The translations under genes and the position numbers were made by a program. Below, one piece after another: positions 17,102 to 28,670 of a stretch of 64,000 bases of DNA. How positions within the stretch are numbered: position 1 is the first letter of the stretch; each line of letters starts with the position of its first letter. The stretch is taken from positions 1,612,001 through 1,676,000 of the forward strand of contig NZ_JAPENX010000001.1 of assembly GCF_026341815.1 (NCBI RefSeq), written 5' to 3'. The DNA is from Streptomyces sp. NBC_00572 (GTDB lineage: Bacteria; Actinomycetota; Actinomycetes; Streptomycetales; Streptomycetaceae). The notes under the pieces are model-generated. The model was not told the origin of the DNA, searched no databases, and saw only the letters and a program-made list of their open reading frames with translations.

Positions 17102-17971
17102 GTGCCCGACACACACAACGCCCTGGATGCCCTGCTCGATCTGCTCGACCTGGAGCGGATCGAGCGGGACATCTTCCGGGGTGAGTCCCGTTCCGCGCTC
17201 GTCCCCCGCGTCTTCGGCGGCCAGGTGGCCGCCCAGGCCCTGGTGGCGGCGGGCCGGACGGTACCCGAGGACCGCCTGGCGCACTCGCTCCACGCGTACT
17301 TCCTGCGTCCCGGCGACCCGGGCGCGCCGATCGTCTACACGGTCGACCGCATCCGCGACGGACGCTCCTTCACCACCCGCCGGGTCGTCGCCGTCCAGCA
17401 CGGCCAGCCGATCTTCCACCTCTCGGCGTCCTTCCAGACGTACGAGGAGGGGCTCGACCACCAGGCGGAGATGCCGACCGCGCCGGACCCGGAGTCGCTC
17501 CCCACGCCGGCCGAGATGCTGCCCCGTCACCTCCCCCGCGAGGTCGCGGACCGGCTGATCGAGGCCAGGGCGGCCGTCGACCTCCGCTATGCCGAGGTCC
17601 CCCCGTGGGGCTCGGTCGGGGAGCCGCGCGAGCCGCGCTCGCAGGTCTGGTTCCGTACCAACGGCAAGCTGGCCGACGACCCGCTCCTCCACGTCGTCCT
17701 CGCCACGTACGTCTCCGACATGACGCTGCTCGACTCCGTCCTGCTCGCGCACGGGCGGGGCGGCTGGGCCGTCGGGGACGTCGTCGGGGCGTCCCTGGAC
17801 CACGCCATGTGGTTCCACCGCCCCTTCCGGGCCGACGAGTGGCTCCTGTACGACCAGGAGTCGCCGACCGCGTCCGGCGGGCGCGGCCTGGGCCAGGCCC
17901 GGATCTACACGCAGGACGGCAGGCTCGCGATCTCGGTCATCCAGGAGGGTGTCGTTCGCGTGCCGCGCTGA
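17102..17971 (+). CDS. tesB: Acyl-CoA thioesterase II (TesB family)
   Basis: A 289-aa double-hotdog thioesterase that releases CoA from acyl-CoAs. The N-terminal repeat carries RVFGGQVAAQALVAAGRTV and the C-terminal repeat has the catalytic set: Asp in SLDHAMWFHRPF, Ser/Thr in ESPTASGGRGLG and Gln in VIQEGVVR, matching the Asp-Thr-Gln triad of E. coli TesB. Starts with GTG at 17102, 6 bases after the dehydrogenase stop, with only a weak ribosome site, so it probably relies on coupling to the gene upstream. Its stop TGA overlaps an in-frame ATG of the next gene. Confidence 0.9.
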   Translation: MPDTHNALDALLDLLDLERIERDIFRGESRSALVPRVFGGQVAAQALVAAGRTVPEDRLAHSLHAYFLRPGDPGAPIVYTVDRIRDGRSFTTRRVVAVQHGQPIFHLSASFQTYEEGLDHQAEMPTAPDPESLPTPAEMLPRHLPREVADRLIEARAAVDLRYAEVPPWGSVGEPREPRSQVWFRTNGKLADDPLLHVVLATYVSDMTLLDSVLLAHGRGGWAVGDVVGASLDHAMWFHRPFRADEWLLYDQESPTASGGRGLGQARIYTQDGRLAISVIQEGVVRVPR

Positions 17972-17994
17972 TGATCGGACATACCGTCCGATCC

Positions 17995-18954
17995 ATGGCG
18001 GAACAGAGCGAGAGCACGTTCACGGTGATCGTGGCGGCGGTGGCGAATCTGGGGATCGCCGCCGCCAAGGTCGTCGCCGGTGTCGTCAGCGGATCCAGCG
18101 CGATGCTGTCGGAGGCCGCCCACTCGGTCGCCGACACGGTCACCGAGGTCATGCTGCTCACCGCGCTGAAGCGGAGCGACAGACCGGCCGACGAGGACCA
18201 CCCGGTCGGCTACGCGGGCGAACGCTACGTCTGGGCGCTGCTCGCGGCCGTGGCCACCTTCGTGGGCGGCGCGGTCTTCTCGATCTACGACGGGATCCAC
18301 ACCCTCACCCACGGCGAGGAGCTGGGCGACCCGCTGATCTCGTACATCGTCCTCGGCGTCGCCTTCCTCCTGGAGGGCTTCTCGCTGCGGACCGGCGTGA
18401 AGCAGGTCAAGGCCGAGGCGGAACGGGCCCGGGCGCCCTTCGCCCACTATCTCCGCCTCACCCCCGACACCACGGTGAAGGCGGTGGTGATGGAGGACTC
18501 CGCCGCCCTGGCCGGTCTGATGCTGGCGGCGGGCGGCCTGCTCGGCGTCCAGATCACCGGCTCCGACGTCTGGGACGGCGTCGCGTCGATCCTCATCGGA
18601 GCGCTGCTGGTGTACGTGGCCTGGGTCCTGGGCCGCTCCAACGCGGAACTCCTCATCGGCCGCCCGCTGCCGAAGCGGGTACGGGCCGAGGTCCGCGAGG
18701 AGCTGCTCTCCGTCCCGCACATCGTGGACGTCATCGACCTGACGACGCTCATCCAGGGGCCCGGCGAGGTGCTGATCGCGGCGAAGGTCGACTTCCGGGA
18801 CGTGTCGTCGGCGGCGCAGGTCGAGTGGGCGTGCGAGGACGCGGAGTCCCAGCTCCGGGAACGCTTCCCGTCGATCCGCCGGGTGTACCTGGACCCGACG
18901 CCGGGGGTGGAGCAGCGCCGGGACCGGCAGTCCGCCGACCCGGGCCCGGCCTGA
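17995..18954 (+). CDS. Cation diffusion facilitator family metal efflux protein
   Basis: A 319-aa protein with six transmembrane segments and a C-terminal cytoplasmic domain (from about residue 205). Metal-binding residues typical of the family are visible in MLSEAAHSVADTVTE (helix 2) and MEDSAALAGLMLAAGG (helix 5), and DHPVGYAGERYVWALL after helix 2 is the family loop. These transporters exchange divalent metals (Zn, Fe, Mn, Co) for protons. Start is taken as ATG 17995; an ATG at 17971, overlapping the thioesterase stop as TGATG, would add eight residues and allow translational coupling. A link between metal efflux and the lipid genes is not obvious. Confidence 0.85.
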   Translation: MAEQSESTFTVIVAAVANLGIAAAKVVAGVVSGSSAMLSEAAHSVADTVTEVMLLTALKRSDRPADEDHPVGYAGERYVWALLAAVATFVGGAVFSIYDGIHTLTHGEELGDPLISYIVLGVAFLLEGFSLRTGVKQVKAEAERARAPFAHYLRLTPDTTVKAVVMEDSAALAGLMLAAGGLLGVQITGSDVWDGVASILIGALLVYVAWVLGRSNAELLIGRPLPKRVRAEVREELLSVPHIVDVIDLTTLIQGPGEVLIAAKVDFRDVSSAAQVEWACEDAESQLRERFPSIRRVYLDPTPGVEQRRDRQSADPGPA

Positions 18955-19057
18955 CGTATTCGATCTTCCTTCCGCATTCCGTACAACCTTGCACGGCTGC
19001 CGCGGGTCCTGTGGTTGCGGCGTAGGAACGCCGCGACCACAGCCCGGAGGAAGCCTC

Positions 19058-21262
19058 TTGAAGTACCTCAGCCCGGCCGGCCGGAACGTCGCGGTCGCCA
19101 TCGCCGTCACCCTCGCCGTGTCGGCCGGGACGGCCCTGGCCGCCACCCCCGCCCTCGCCTCCCCGCGTGCGGTCACCGCCGCGGCGGAGCAGCAGGCGGG
19201 CCCCTTCGCGCTCGCCTTCGACGAGCAGCTGCACGGCGCCGGCTCCACCGGCTTCCTGACCTGGGCGGGTTCCAGCGACGGCGTGACCACCAGCTGGCAG
19301 TGGCGCCGGTCCGCGGACGGGGCCGTGACCACCCTGCCCAAGGGCGCCCCCGACTACGCCAACCCCACGGCGGCCACGGACAGCGACCTCGTCGCGGTGC
19401 AGACGGGGGGAAGCAGCTACCGGCTCCTGGACATGGCGGGCGGCGCGCCCGTCGACCTCGACACCAGCTCCGTGGGCGAGGGGGCGGAACTCTGGCAGGT
19501 CGCGCGTGACACCCTCGTCATGGTCCGCGCCGGCAACAGCCTCCACCTCGTCTCCAAGCCCGGCGACACGGTCGTGCACCGCCAGGTGCAGGGCCTTCCC
19601 GCCGACGCGTACATCCGGGACCTCACGTACTCCCCCTCCGGCGTCCTCGTCGTCCGGTACGAGGTCTCGGACGTGGAGCACCTCGCCGTCGTCGACCTCG
19701 CCGGGGCGAAGGTCGTCGAGGACCGGGCCGTGCCCCGCATCTACTACGCAAGCGAGATCGCCGTCTCGGCCACCCACCTGGCCTGGTCCGAGAGCAACCC
19801 CGACGGCTCCGTGACCCTGGTGACGGCCCTCCGGGGCGCGGAGGGAACGACGCGGCACACCACCTTCGACACCAACGGCGGCTCCTACGTTCCGGTCTCC
19901 CTGCTCGGGGACTGGGCCGTGTTCGGAGTGTCCGACAAGGAGCTCTCGGCCGTCTCCCTCAAGGACGGCACGACCGCCGATCCCCTCGGCGACCTGTGGG
20001 CCATGTCGGTATCCGGCGACGACCTGCTGGCACAGGGCAGCACTCCGGAGCACGGCGACGGCCTGTACCGGATCGCCCTCGACCCGGACGGCCGGCCCGC
20101 CGTCACCCAGGTGGCGACCAACGGCGCGCGGACTCCGGTCTCGGTCGTGGACGACCAGGTGCCCACCTCCGCCGGTTTCGGTACGGCCGGGTCCAAGGCG
20201 GTGCTGCGGTGGAACCTCAGCCGGGGCGACGTGAGGGTGAGCCTGCGGCTGACGCACAAGGCGACGGGGAAGACCTGGACGGCCGACAAGGAGCTGCTGG
20301 GGACGAGCACCGAGGCCGCCTTCGCGTGGGACGGGACCTTCTCGAACGGGACCGCCGCGCACAACGGCGCCTACGCGTGGCAGGTCACCGCCACCCCGCT
20401 CAACGGCGTCGGCGGGCAGATCGAGCGGACCGGCACCCTCCAGGTCGCGAGCGGCACCGCCCCGCACGACTACTCGGACAGCGGCTCCCCCGACCTGCTC
20501 GTCCGCGACAGCTCGGGCCACCTCGCCTCGTACGACGTCCGGCAGTTCGTCGCACAGTCGGAGAAGCCGTGGGAGCGGACCGAGCGGGGCGGCGGCTGGT
20601 TCGCGTACGACCGGCTGCTGTCCGCCGGGAACCTCGACGCGACCCCGTACGCGGACGTCGTCGCCCGCGACAAGCAGGGCGTGCTGTGGCTCTACTCGGG
20701 CACGGGCCACTCGCTTTCGCCGCGGGTCCGGATCGGCTCCGGCTGGGGCGTGTACACGACGTTCGCGGCGGGCTCCGACCTGACCGGGGACGGCCGCCCC
20801 GACCTCGTCGCCACCGACACGGCGGGCGTCCTGTGGCTGTACAAGGCCACCGGCGACGCCGCCAAGCCGTTCGAGTCACGTGTCCGCGTCGGCGGCGGAT
20901 GGAACACGTACGACCTGCTCACCGCCCCGGGCGACATCGGCGGCGCGAAGTCCGGCGACCTCCTGGCCCGCGACCGGAACGGCGACCTGTGGCTGTACCT
21001 CGGAAAGGGGGACGGCACGTTCGCGCCGCGCACCAAGGTCGGCGGCGGGTGGGGCCAGTTCCGGCACATCGTCAACATCGGCGATGTGGACCGGGACGGC
21101 CGGGCGGACCTGATCGCGGAGAGCGGATCCCCGGAGTCCTCGCTGCTCCACGTCTACAAGGGCACCGGTGACTGGAAGGCCCCGTTCGGGCGCGGAACGT
21201 ACCTCGACGTCGTCTCGCCGTACAGCTCCGCGTACGGCACCCCCGGCCCCGTCGTCTTCTGA
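19058..21262 (+). CDS. Large secreted FG-GAP/VCBS repeat protein with a FlgD-like Ig domain
   Basis: A 734-aa exported protein. The TTG at 19058 is chosen as start because CGGAGGAAG lies 4 bases ahead; it gives a clean signal peptide (KYLSPAGRNVAVAIAVTLAV, cleavage near ALA-SPRA). Residues about 45-370 look like a WD/beta-propeller-type domain, 380-475 (DVRVSLRLTHKATGK, then AYAWQVTATP) a FlgD-like Ig fold, and 490 to the end at least five FG-GAP repeats: DLLVRDSSG, DVVARDKQG, DLVATDTAG, DLLARDRNG and DRDGRADLIAESG, most followed by LWLY. Such proteins bind surfaces or polysaccharides. It stands alone and ends at a very strong terminator. Confidence 0.8.
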   Translation: MKYLSPAGRNVAVAIAVTLAVSAGTALAATPALASPRAVTAAAEQQAGPFALAFDEQLHGAGSTGFLTWAGSSDGVTTSWQWRRSADGAVTTLPKGAPDYANPTAATDSDLVAVQTGGSSYRLLDMAGGAPVDLDTSSVGEGAELWQVARDTLVMVRAGNSLHLVSKPGDTVVHRQVQGLPADAYIRDLTYSPSGVLVVRYEVSDVEHLAVVDLAGAKVVEDRAVPRIYYASEIAVSATHLAWSESNPDGSVTLVTALRGAEGTTRHTTFDTNGGSYVPVSLLGDWAVFGVSDKELSAVSLKDGTTADPLGDLWAMSVSGDDLLAQGSTPEHGDGLYRIALDPDGRPAVTQVATNGARTPVSVVDDQVPTSAGFGTAGSKAVLRWNLSRGDVRVSLRLTHKATGKTWTADKELLGTSTEAAFAWDGTFSNGTAAHNGAYAWQVTATPLNGVGGQIERTGTLQVASGTAPHDYSDSGSPDLLVRDSSGHLASYDVRQFVAQSEKPWERTERGGGWFAYDRLLSAGNLDATPYADVVARDKQGVLWLYSGTGHSLSPRVRIGSGWGVYTTFAAGSDLTGDGRPDLVATDTAGVLWLYKATGDAAKPFESRVRVGGGWNTYDLLTAPGDIGGAKSGDLLARDRNGDLWLYLGKGDGTFAPRTKVGGGWGQFRHIVNIGDVDRDGRADLIAESGSPESSLLHVYKGTGDWKAPFGRGTYLDVVSPYSSAYGTPGPVVF

Positions 21263-21290
21263 TCCCCTCACCGCAGGGGAGAGGCACCCG

Positions 21291-21331
21291 ACACGGACGC
21301 CCCGCGCCGCCTCGGCGCGGGGCGTCCGTGT
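21291..21331. terminator. Perfect 19-bp hairpin terminator
   Basis: Bases 21291-21309 are an exact reverse complement of 21313-21331, with a 3-base loop. Lies between the convergent FG-GAP and phosphatase genes and can serve both. Confidence 0.9.
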
Positions 21332-21356
21332 CACCGGGTCCGGGTCTCTCGGCCCG

Positions 21357-22139
21357 TCAGGCGAGGCCCGCCGCGTTCAGGGTGTAGGCCGTCATCGGCT
21401 CGTAGAAGCGCGGGTCCAGGACGTGGTCGTCCAGGGGGATCGTGACCTGCATCGTGCCCTCGGCCTCGCCGATGAAGAGGGCGGGGTCGTTGCAGTCCGC
21501 GTAGCCGACGGAGTCGATGCCCCGCTGACCCGCGCGCCCGGCCCAGCCGTGGTCCGCGATCACCAGATCGGGGCGTCCGTCCTCGCCGAGGGCGTCGAGG
21601 ATCGCGTTCATCGGCTCCGGGGAGTGGGTGTGCCAGAGGCTCGCGCCCCGCTCGAAGACCGCGACGTCGGCGAACTGCACGACGTACCCCTCGTCGGCGA
21701 CGAGTCCGCCGGGGATCTTCACGATGTCGCAGCCCTGGGCGCGCAGCGCGGCGGCGACACGGCTGTGGACGTCGATGAGCGCGCCGGGGTGGCCGGTGGC
21801 GAAGAGGACCCGCTCCTTGCCGGCGGCGGCCTTGCGCAGCCGGGCGGCCATCCGCTCCAGGCCGTCGACGGTGAGCTCGGGGTCGATGGTGTCCTGGCCG
21901 ACGCGGTGGGCCGGGTCGTCGATGACTCCGCAGCGCTCGGCCATCACGGCGAGCACGTCCTGCTCGTCGGTCCAGCGGTCGCCGAGCTCCAGGCCGAGCC
22001 AGTAGTGCCGGTCGCCGTTGGCGAGCTTGCGGTAGTGGGAGAGGTTGTTGTCGCGCGGGGTGGCGACGTCTCCCGCGATCCGGGTACGGACGAGGTGCTC
22101 GGCAAGGGCTGGGCGGCTGAGTATCGGCATGGGGGTCAT
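21357..22139 (-). CDS. Conserved actinobacterial phosphatase-family protein
   Basis: About 260 aa, cytoplasmic. The sequence (for example LFATGHPGALIDVHSRVAAA, IADHGWAGRAGQRGIDSVGY and DCNDPALFIGEAEG) is that of a conserved Streptomyces protein generally annotated 'phosphatase'; I do not recognise a characterised member. Clusters of Asp, His and Gly in these blocks would suit metal binding. Two start codons, ATG 22139 and ATG 22130, are close together and neither has a ribosome site, so translation from a leaderless transcript is possible. It is separated from the TetR gene on the same strand by only 57 bases, so it may share its promoter. Confidence 0.6.
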   Translation of the reverse strand: MTPMPILSRPALAEHLVRTRIAGDVATPRDNNLSHYRKLANGDRHYWLGLELGDRWTDEQDVLAVMAERCGVIDDPAHRVGQDTIDPELTVDGLERMAARLRKAAAGKERVLFATGHPGALIDVHSRVAAALRAQGCDIVKIPGGLVADEGYVVQFADVAVFERGASLWHTHSPEPMNAILDALGEDGRPDLVIADHGWAGRAGQRGIDSVGYADCNDPALFIGEAEGTMQVTIPLDDHVLDPRFYEPMTAYTLNAAGLA

Positions 22140-22196
22140 TCTGGTGGACGCGCCGGTGATGTGGGCAATCATTCCGCCCCGTGGACCCGCTTGGAG

Positions 22197-22802
22197 CTAG
22201 CTGCCGAGCGCCCCGAAGGCCCCGTGGGCGAGCCGCCGCAGCAGCTCCTCCATGGAGCGGCGGCCGACCGCGTCGAGGTGCGGCGTCGAGTTGAGCAGCC
22301 CGAAGACGGCGTGGACGGCGGTCCGCGACTCCGACTCGCCCGCGTCCGGGTACAGCTCCCGCACCACCGTCACCCAGAGCTCCACGTACTGCCGCTGGAG
22401 CTGCCGTACCCGCTTGCGGTCCTCGTCCTTCAGGCGGTCGAGCTCGCGGTCGTGCAGGGTGATCAGCGGGCGGTCGTCGAGGGCGAAGTCGATGTGCCCG
22501 TCGATGAGGGCGCCGAGCAGTGCCTCGGGGTCGCCGGTGGCCTCGGCGACCCGCAGCCGGCCGCCGTCGAGGAGCCGCTCGCTGATGCCGACGAGGAGCT
22601 CGGCGAGCATCGCGTCCTTGCCGGGGAAGTGGCGGTAGAGCCCGGGGCCGCTGATGCCGACGGCGGCCCCTATCTCGTCGACACCCACGCCGTGGAAGCC
22701 GCGCTCGGCGAAGAGGCGGGCGGCCTCCTTGAGGATCTGCTCGCGGCGGGTCGGGGCATCGGTCCGGCCGGAGGCGGTCCTGGTCGTCGGGGTCGTGGTC
22801 AT
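22197..22802 (-). CDS. TetR-family regulator of the branched-chain acyl-CoA operon
   Basis: A 201-aa TetR protein: after a Thr-rich tail, residues about 20-70 hold the helix-turn-helix (ILKEAARLFAERGFHGVGV, then AVGISGPGLYRHFPGKDAM), and the rest is the helical ligand domain. It is divergent from the carboxylase-lyase-dehydrogenase operon, with 87 bases between start codons that carry two copies of a 17-base element, so it very probably represses both itself and that operon, with an acyl-CoA as the likely inducer. ATG 22802 is preferred over an upstream TTG. Confidence 0.88.
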   Translation of the reverse strand: MTTTPTTRTASGRTDAPTRREQILKEAARLFAERGFHGVGVDEIGAAVGISGPGLYRHFPGKDAMLAELLVGISERLLDGGRLRVAEATGDPEALLGALIDGHIDFALDDRPLITLHDRELDRLKDEDRKRVRQLQRQYVELWVTVVRELYPDAGESESRTAVHAVFGLLNSTPHLDAVGRRSMEELLRRLAHGAFGALGS

Positions 22803-22823
22803 GGATTCGATTCTAGACAACCC

Positions 22824-22869
22824 CGTTAGCGGTCGTTAACCTGAAGGGCATACGTTAACGCTCATTAAC
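22824..22869. promoter_or_regulatory. Paired operator for the divergent TetR regulator
   Basis: Two 17-base elements, CGTTAGCGGTCGTTAAC (22824-22840) and CGTTAACGCTCATTAAC (22853-22869), share 13 of 17 bases, and each has GTTA and TTAAC half-sites. They are 29 bases apart, close to three helical turns, between the TetR and carboxylase starts, and are A/T-richer than anything around them. Confidence 0.75.
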
Positions 22870-22889
22870 CGAGCAAGGGAGCTCGAGGG

Positions 22890-24497
22890 ATGCAGCAGGC
22901 ACCTGTGCTGGCGAGTGCGGCGGATCCCGCCTCGCCGGCCTGGCAGGCGAACGAGGCGGCGCACCACGAGCTGGCGGCCGTCCTGCGCGCCAAGCTCGCG
23001 GCGGCGGCGCTGGGCGGTGGTGAGAAGTCCCGGGCCCGGCACACCGCGCGCGGGAAGCTGCTGCCGAGGGACCGGGTGGACGCCCTCCTCGACCCCGGCT
23101 CACCGTTCCTGGAGCTGGCCCCGCTGGCCGCGAACGGGATGTACGGCGACGCGGCCCCGGCGGCCGGAGTCATCGCGGGCATCGGGCGGGTGTCGGGCCG
23201 CGAGTGCGTGATCGTCGCCAACGACGCGACGGTCAAGGGCGGCACGTACTACCCGATGACGGTGAAGAAGCACCTCCGGGCCCAGGAGGTGGCGCTGGAG
23301 AACCGTCTCCCCTGCCTCTACCTGGTCGACTCGGGCGGCGCGTTCCTGCCGATGCAGGACGAGGTCTTCCCCGACCGGGAGCACTTCGGCCGGATCTTCT
23401 ACAACCAGGCGCGGATGTCCGGCGCGGGCATCCCGCAGATCGCGGCGGTCCTCGGCTCGTGCACGGCCGGTGGCGCGTACGTCCCGGCGATGAGCGACGA
23501 GGCCGTGATCGTCCGGAACCAGGGCACGATCTTCCTCGGCGGTCCGCCGCTGGTGAAGGCGGCGACCGGTGAGGTCGTCACGGCGGAGGAGCTGGGCGGC
23601 GGCGAGGTCCACTCCCGGATCTCCGGCGTCACCGACCACCTCGCCGAGGACGACGCGCACGCCCTGCGCATCGTCCGGAACATCGTCGCCACGCTCCCCG
23701 ACCGCGGCCCGCTCCCCTGGTCGGTCGAGCCGGTCGAGGAGCCGAAGGTGGACCCGGCCGGGCTGTACGGCGCGGTGCCGGTGGACTCCCGTACCCCGTA
23801 CGACGTGCGCGAGGTCATCGCCCGGGTGGTGGACGGCTCCCGCTTCCAGGAGTTCAAGTCCGAGTACGGGCAGACGCTGATCACCGGCTTCGCCCGGATC
23901 CACGGCCACCCGGTCGGCATCGTCGCCAACAACGGCATCCTGTTCGCCGAGTCCGCCCAGAAGGGCGCGCACTTCATCGAACTGTGCGACCAGCGCGGCA
24001 TTCCGCTGGTCTTCCTGCAGAACATCACCGGCTTCATGGTCGGCAAGGCGTACGAGCACGGCGGCATCGCCAAGCACGGCGCCAAGATGGTCACGGCCGT
24101 CGCCACCACCCGGGTCCCGAAGCTGACGGTCGTCGTCGGCGGTTCGTACGGCGCGGGCAACTACTCGATGTGCGGCCGGGCGTACTCGCCGCGCTTCCTG
24201 TGGATGTGGCCCAACGCCAAGATCTCGGTCATGGGCGGCGAGCAGGCCGCGTCCGTCCTCGCGACCGTCAAGCGGGACCAGCTCGGCGACGGGTGGAGCG
24301 CGGACGAGGAAGAGGCCTTCAAGGCCCCGATCCGCGAGCAGTACGACAGCCAGGGCAACGCCTACTACGCGACCGCCCGCCTCTGGGACGACGGGGTCAT
24401 CGACCCGATGGAGACCCGCCAGGTCCTCGGACTCGCCCTGACCGCCTGTGCCAACGCGCCCCTGGGAGACCCCCAGTTCGGCGTCTTCCGGATGTGA
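22890..24497 (+). CDS. Methylcrotonyl-CoA carboxylase-type carboxyltransferase (beta subunit)
   Basis: A 535-aa carboxyltransferase subunit of a biotin-dependent acyl-CoA carboxylase. It contains both crotonase-like halves, with the glycine-rich pockets [16 protein letters not shown] and [16 protein letters not shown], and [25 protein letters not shown] upstream (shown in part: [16 protein letters not shown]), which is characteristic of methylcrotonyl-CoA rather than acetyl/propionyl-CoA carboxylase beta subunits. ATG 22890 follows GGGAGCTCGAGGG. First gene of an operon with the biotin carboxylase, HMG-CoA lyase and acyl-CoA dehydrogenase, that is the leucine/isovalerate degradation set; transcription is probably controlled by the TetR operator immediately upstream. 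Confidence 0.9.
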   Translation: MQQAPVLASAADPASPAWQANEAAHHELAAVLRAKLAAAALGGGEKSRARHTARGKLLPRDRVDALLDPGSPFLELAPLAANGMYGDAAPAAGVIAGIGRVSGRECVIVANDATVKGGTYYPMTVKKHLRAQEVALENRLPCLYLVDSGGAFLPMQDEVFPDREHFGRIFYNQARMSGAGIPQIAAVLGSCTAGGAYVPAMSDEAVIVRNQGTIFLGGPPLVKAATGEVVTAEELGGGEVHSRISGVTDHLAEDDAHALRIVRNIVATLPDRGPLPWSVEPVEEPKVDPAGLYGAVPVDSRTPYDVREVIARVVDGSRFQEFKSEYGQTLITGFARIHGHPVGIVANNGILFAESAQKGAHFIELCDQRGIPLVFLQNITGFMVGKAYEHGGIAKHGAKMVTAVATTRVPKLTVVVGGSYGAGNYSMCGRAYSPRFLWMWPNAKISVMGGEQAASVLATVKRDQLGDGWSADEEEAFKAPIREQYDSQGNAYYATARLWDDGVIDPMETRQVLGLALTACANAPLGDPQFGVFRM

Positions 24498-24513
24498 GGG
24501 TGTGAGGGAGTCC

Positions 24514-26546
<2,033 letters not shown>

Positions 26547-26550
<4 letters not shown>

Positions 26551-27482
26551 CCACAGGACTGCCCATGGTCGTGCCCGATCCCGCGCTGCCCACCCGGGTG
26601 CGGATCCACGAGGTCGGTGCGCGCGACGGCCTGCAGAACGAGAAGGGCGCCGTCCCGACCGACGTCAAGGCGGAGTTCATCCGGCGGCTCGCCGCCGCCG
26701 GGCTCTCCACCGTCGAGGCGACCAGCTTCGTGCACCCGAAGTGGGTGCCGCAGCTGGCGGACGCGGAGGAGCTGTTCCCGCTCGTCCGTGACCTCCCCGT
26801 CCGCCTCCCGGTGCTGGTGCCGAACGAGCGCGGTCTCGACCGCGCGCTCGCTCTCGGCGTCCGCGAGATCGCCGTCTTCGCGTCGGCCACCGAGTCCTTC
26901 GCGAAGGCCAATCTCAACCGGACGGTCGACGAGGCCCTCGCCCTCTTCGCGCCGACGGTCACCCGCGCCATAGAGGCGGGGCTGAAGGTCCGCGGCTATC
27001 TGTCGATGTGCTTCGGCGATCCCTGGGAGGGCGCCGTCCCCGTCGAGCAGGTCGTCCGCGTCACCAAGGCCCTGGCCGAGATGGGCTGCGACGAGCTGAG
27101 CCTCGGGGACACGATCGGCGTCGCCACCCCCGGGCACGTGACGAACCTGCTCCAGGCGCTCAACGGCGCCGGCGTCCCGACCTCCCGTCTCGCCGTGCAT
27201 TTCCACGACACCTACGGCCAGGCCCTCTCCAACACCCTCGCCGCCCTCCGCCACGGAGTGACCACCGTCGACGCCTCCGCCGGCGGCCTCGGTGGCTGCC
27301 CGTACGCGAAGAGCGCGACCGGCAATCTCGCCACCGAGGATCTCGTGTGGATGCTCGACGGTCTCGGTATCGAGACCGGGGTCGATCTGGCCAACCTCAC
27401 CGCCACGAGCGCGTGGATGGCAGACCAGCTGGGTAGGCCCAGCCCTTCCCGTACCGTCCGTGCCCTCTCCCACAAGGAGTGA
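26547..27482 (+). CDS. hmgL: Hydroxymethylglutaryl-CoA lyase
   Basis: A 311-aa TIM-barrel lyase that splits HMG-CoA into acetoacetate and acetyl-CoA, the last step of leucine breakdown. Diagnostic blocks: EVGARDGLQNEKG near the N-terminus (metal and substrate), SLGDTIGVATPG, HFHDTYGQAL (metal His), and GGLGGCPYAKSATGN with the active-site cysteine. GTG start at 26547 overlaps the stop of the biotin carboxylase gene by four bases. Its presence fixes the operon as a leucine/isovalerate-type pathway. Confidence 0.93.
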
Positions 27483-27490
27483 CGATTCCC

Positions 27491-28651
27491 ATGTCCCTCG
27501 ACCACCGGCTCTCCGCAGAGCACGAGGAACTCCGCCGTACCGTCGAGGCGTTCGCGCACGACGTGGTCGCGCCGAAGATCGGCGACTACTACGAGCGGCA
27601 CGAGTTCCCGTACGAGATCGTCCGTGAGATGGGCCGCATGGGCCTGTTCGGGCTGCCGTTCCCCGAGGAGTACGGCGGCATGGGCGGTGACTACCTGGCG
27701 CTCGGCATCGCCCTGGAGGAGCTGGCCCGGGTCGACTCCTCCGTCGCGATCACCCTGGAGGCGGGCGTCTCGCTCGGCGCGATGCCCGTGTACCTCTTCG
27801 GTACGGACGAGCAGAAGCGCGAGTGGCTGCCGCGGCTCTGTGCCGGCGAGCTCCTCGGCGCCTTCGGCCTGACCGAGCCCGGTGCCGGCTCGGACGCGGG
27901 CGGGACCCGTACGACGGCCGTGCGCGACGGCGACCACTGGGTCATCAACGGTTCGAAGTGCTTCATCACCAACTCCGGTACGGACATCACGGGTCTGGTG
28001 ACGGTCACGGCGGTCACCGGCCGCAAGCCGGACGGCCGTCCGCTGATCTCCTCGATCATCGTCCCCTCCGGCACGCCCGGATTCACCGTCGCCGCCCCCT
28101 ACTCGAAGGTCGGCTGGAACGCCTCGGACACCCGTGAGCTGTCCTTCGACGACGTCCGGGTGCCGGTGGAGAACCTGCTGGGCGAGGAGGGCCGCGGGTA
28201 CGCGCAGTTCCTGCGGATCCTGGACGAGGGCCGGGTCGCGATCGCGGCGCTCGCGACGGGTCTCGCGCAGGGCTGTGTCGACGAGTCGGTGAAGTACGCG
28301 AAGGAGCGTCACGCCTTCGGCCGGCCGATCGGCGACAACCAGGCCATCCAGTTCAAGATCGCCGACATGGAGATGCGGGCGCACATGGCCCGGATCGGCT
28401 GGCGGGACGCGGCCTCGCGGCTGGTCCACGGCGAGACGTTCAAGAAGGAGGCGGCGATCGCGAAGCTGTACTCCTCCACGGTGGCCGTGGACAACGCCCG
28501 CGAGGCGACCCAGATCCACGGCGGCTACGGCTTCATGAACGAGTACCCGGTGGCCCGCATGTGGCGCGACTCGAAGATCCTGGAGATCGGCGAGGGCACG
28601 AGCGAGGTCCAGCGGATGCTGATCGCGCGGGAGTTGGGCCTGCAGGCCTGA
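27491..28651 (+). CDS. acdH: Acyl-CoA dehydrogenase of the leucine-type operon
   Basis: A 386-aa acyl-CoA dehydrogenase with LTEPGAGSDAGGTRTT, NGSKCFITNSG, IHGGYGFMNEYP and IGEGTSEVQRMLIARE. The catalytic Glu is at the MCAD/SCAD position (Glu368 in GEGTSE), while the isovaleryl-CoA dehydrogenase position is Gly (ILDEGRVAI). The operon would call for isovaleryl-CoA dehydrogenase, so this enzyme may be a short/branched-chain type with broad use; from memory the S. coelicolor equivalent AcdH is implicated in branched-chain acyl-CoA oxidation. ATG 27491 is chosen because AAGGAG lies 11 bases ahead; a GTG at 27479 sits on the ribosome site itself. Ends at a strong hairpin. Confidence 0.88.
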   Translation: MSLDHRLSAEHEELRRTVEAFAHDVVAPKIGDYYERHEFPYEIVREMGRMGLFGLPFPEEYGGMGGDYLALGIALEELARVDSSVAITLEAGVSLGAMPVYLFGTDEQKREWLPRLCAGELLGAFGLTEPGAGSDAGGTRTTAVRDGDHWVINGSKCFITNSGTDITGLVTVTAVTGRKPDGRPLISSIIVPSGTPGFTVAAPYSKVGWNASDTRELSFDDVRVPVENLLGEEGRGYAQFLRILDEGRVAIAALATGLAQGCVDESVKYAKERHAFGRPIGDNQAIQFKIADMEMRAHMARIGWRDAASRLVHGETFKKEAAIAKLYSSTVAVDNAREATQIHGGYGFMNEYPVARMWRDSKILEIGEGTSEVQRMLIARELGLQA

Positions 28652-28670
28652 CCCGGCCGACCCGGCGAAG

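Noticed and set aside
15818..17818. 666-aa open frame on the minus strand across the dehydrogenase and thioesterase genes
   Set aside because: Low-complexity Asp/Gly/Leu/Val composition and no start signal; the plus strand encodes two recognisable enzymes.
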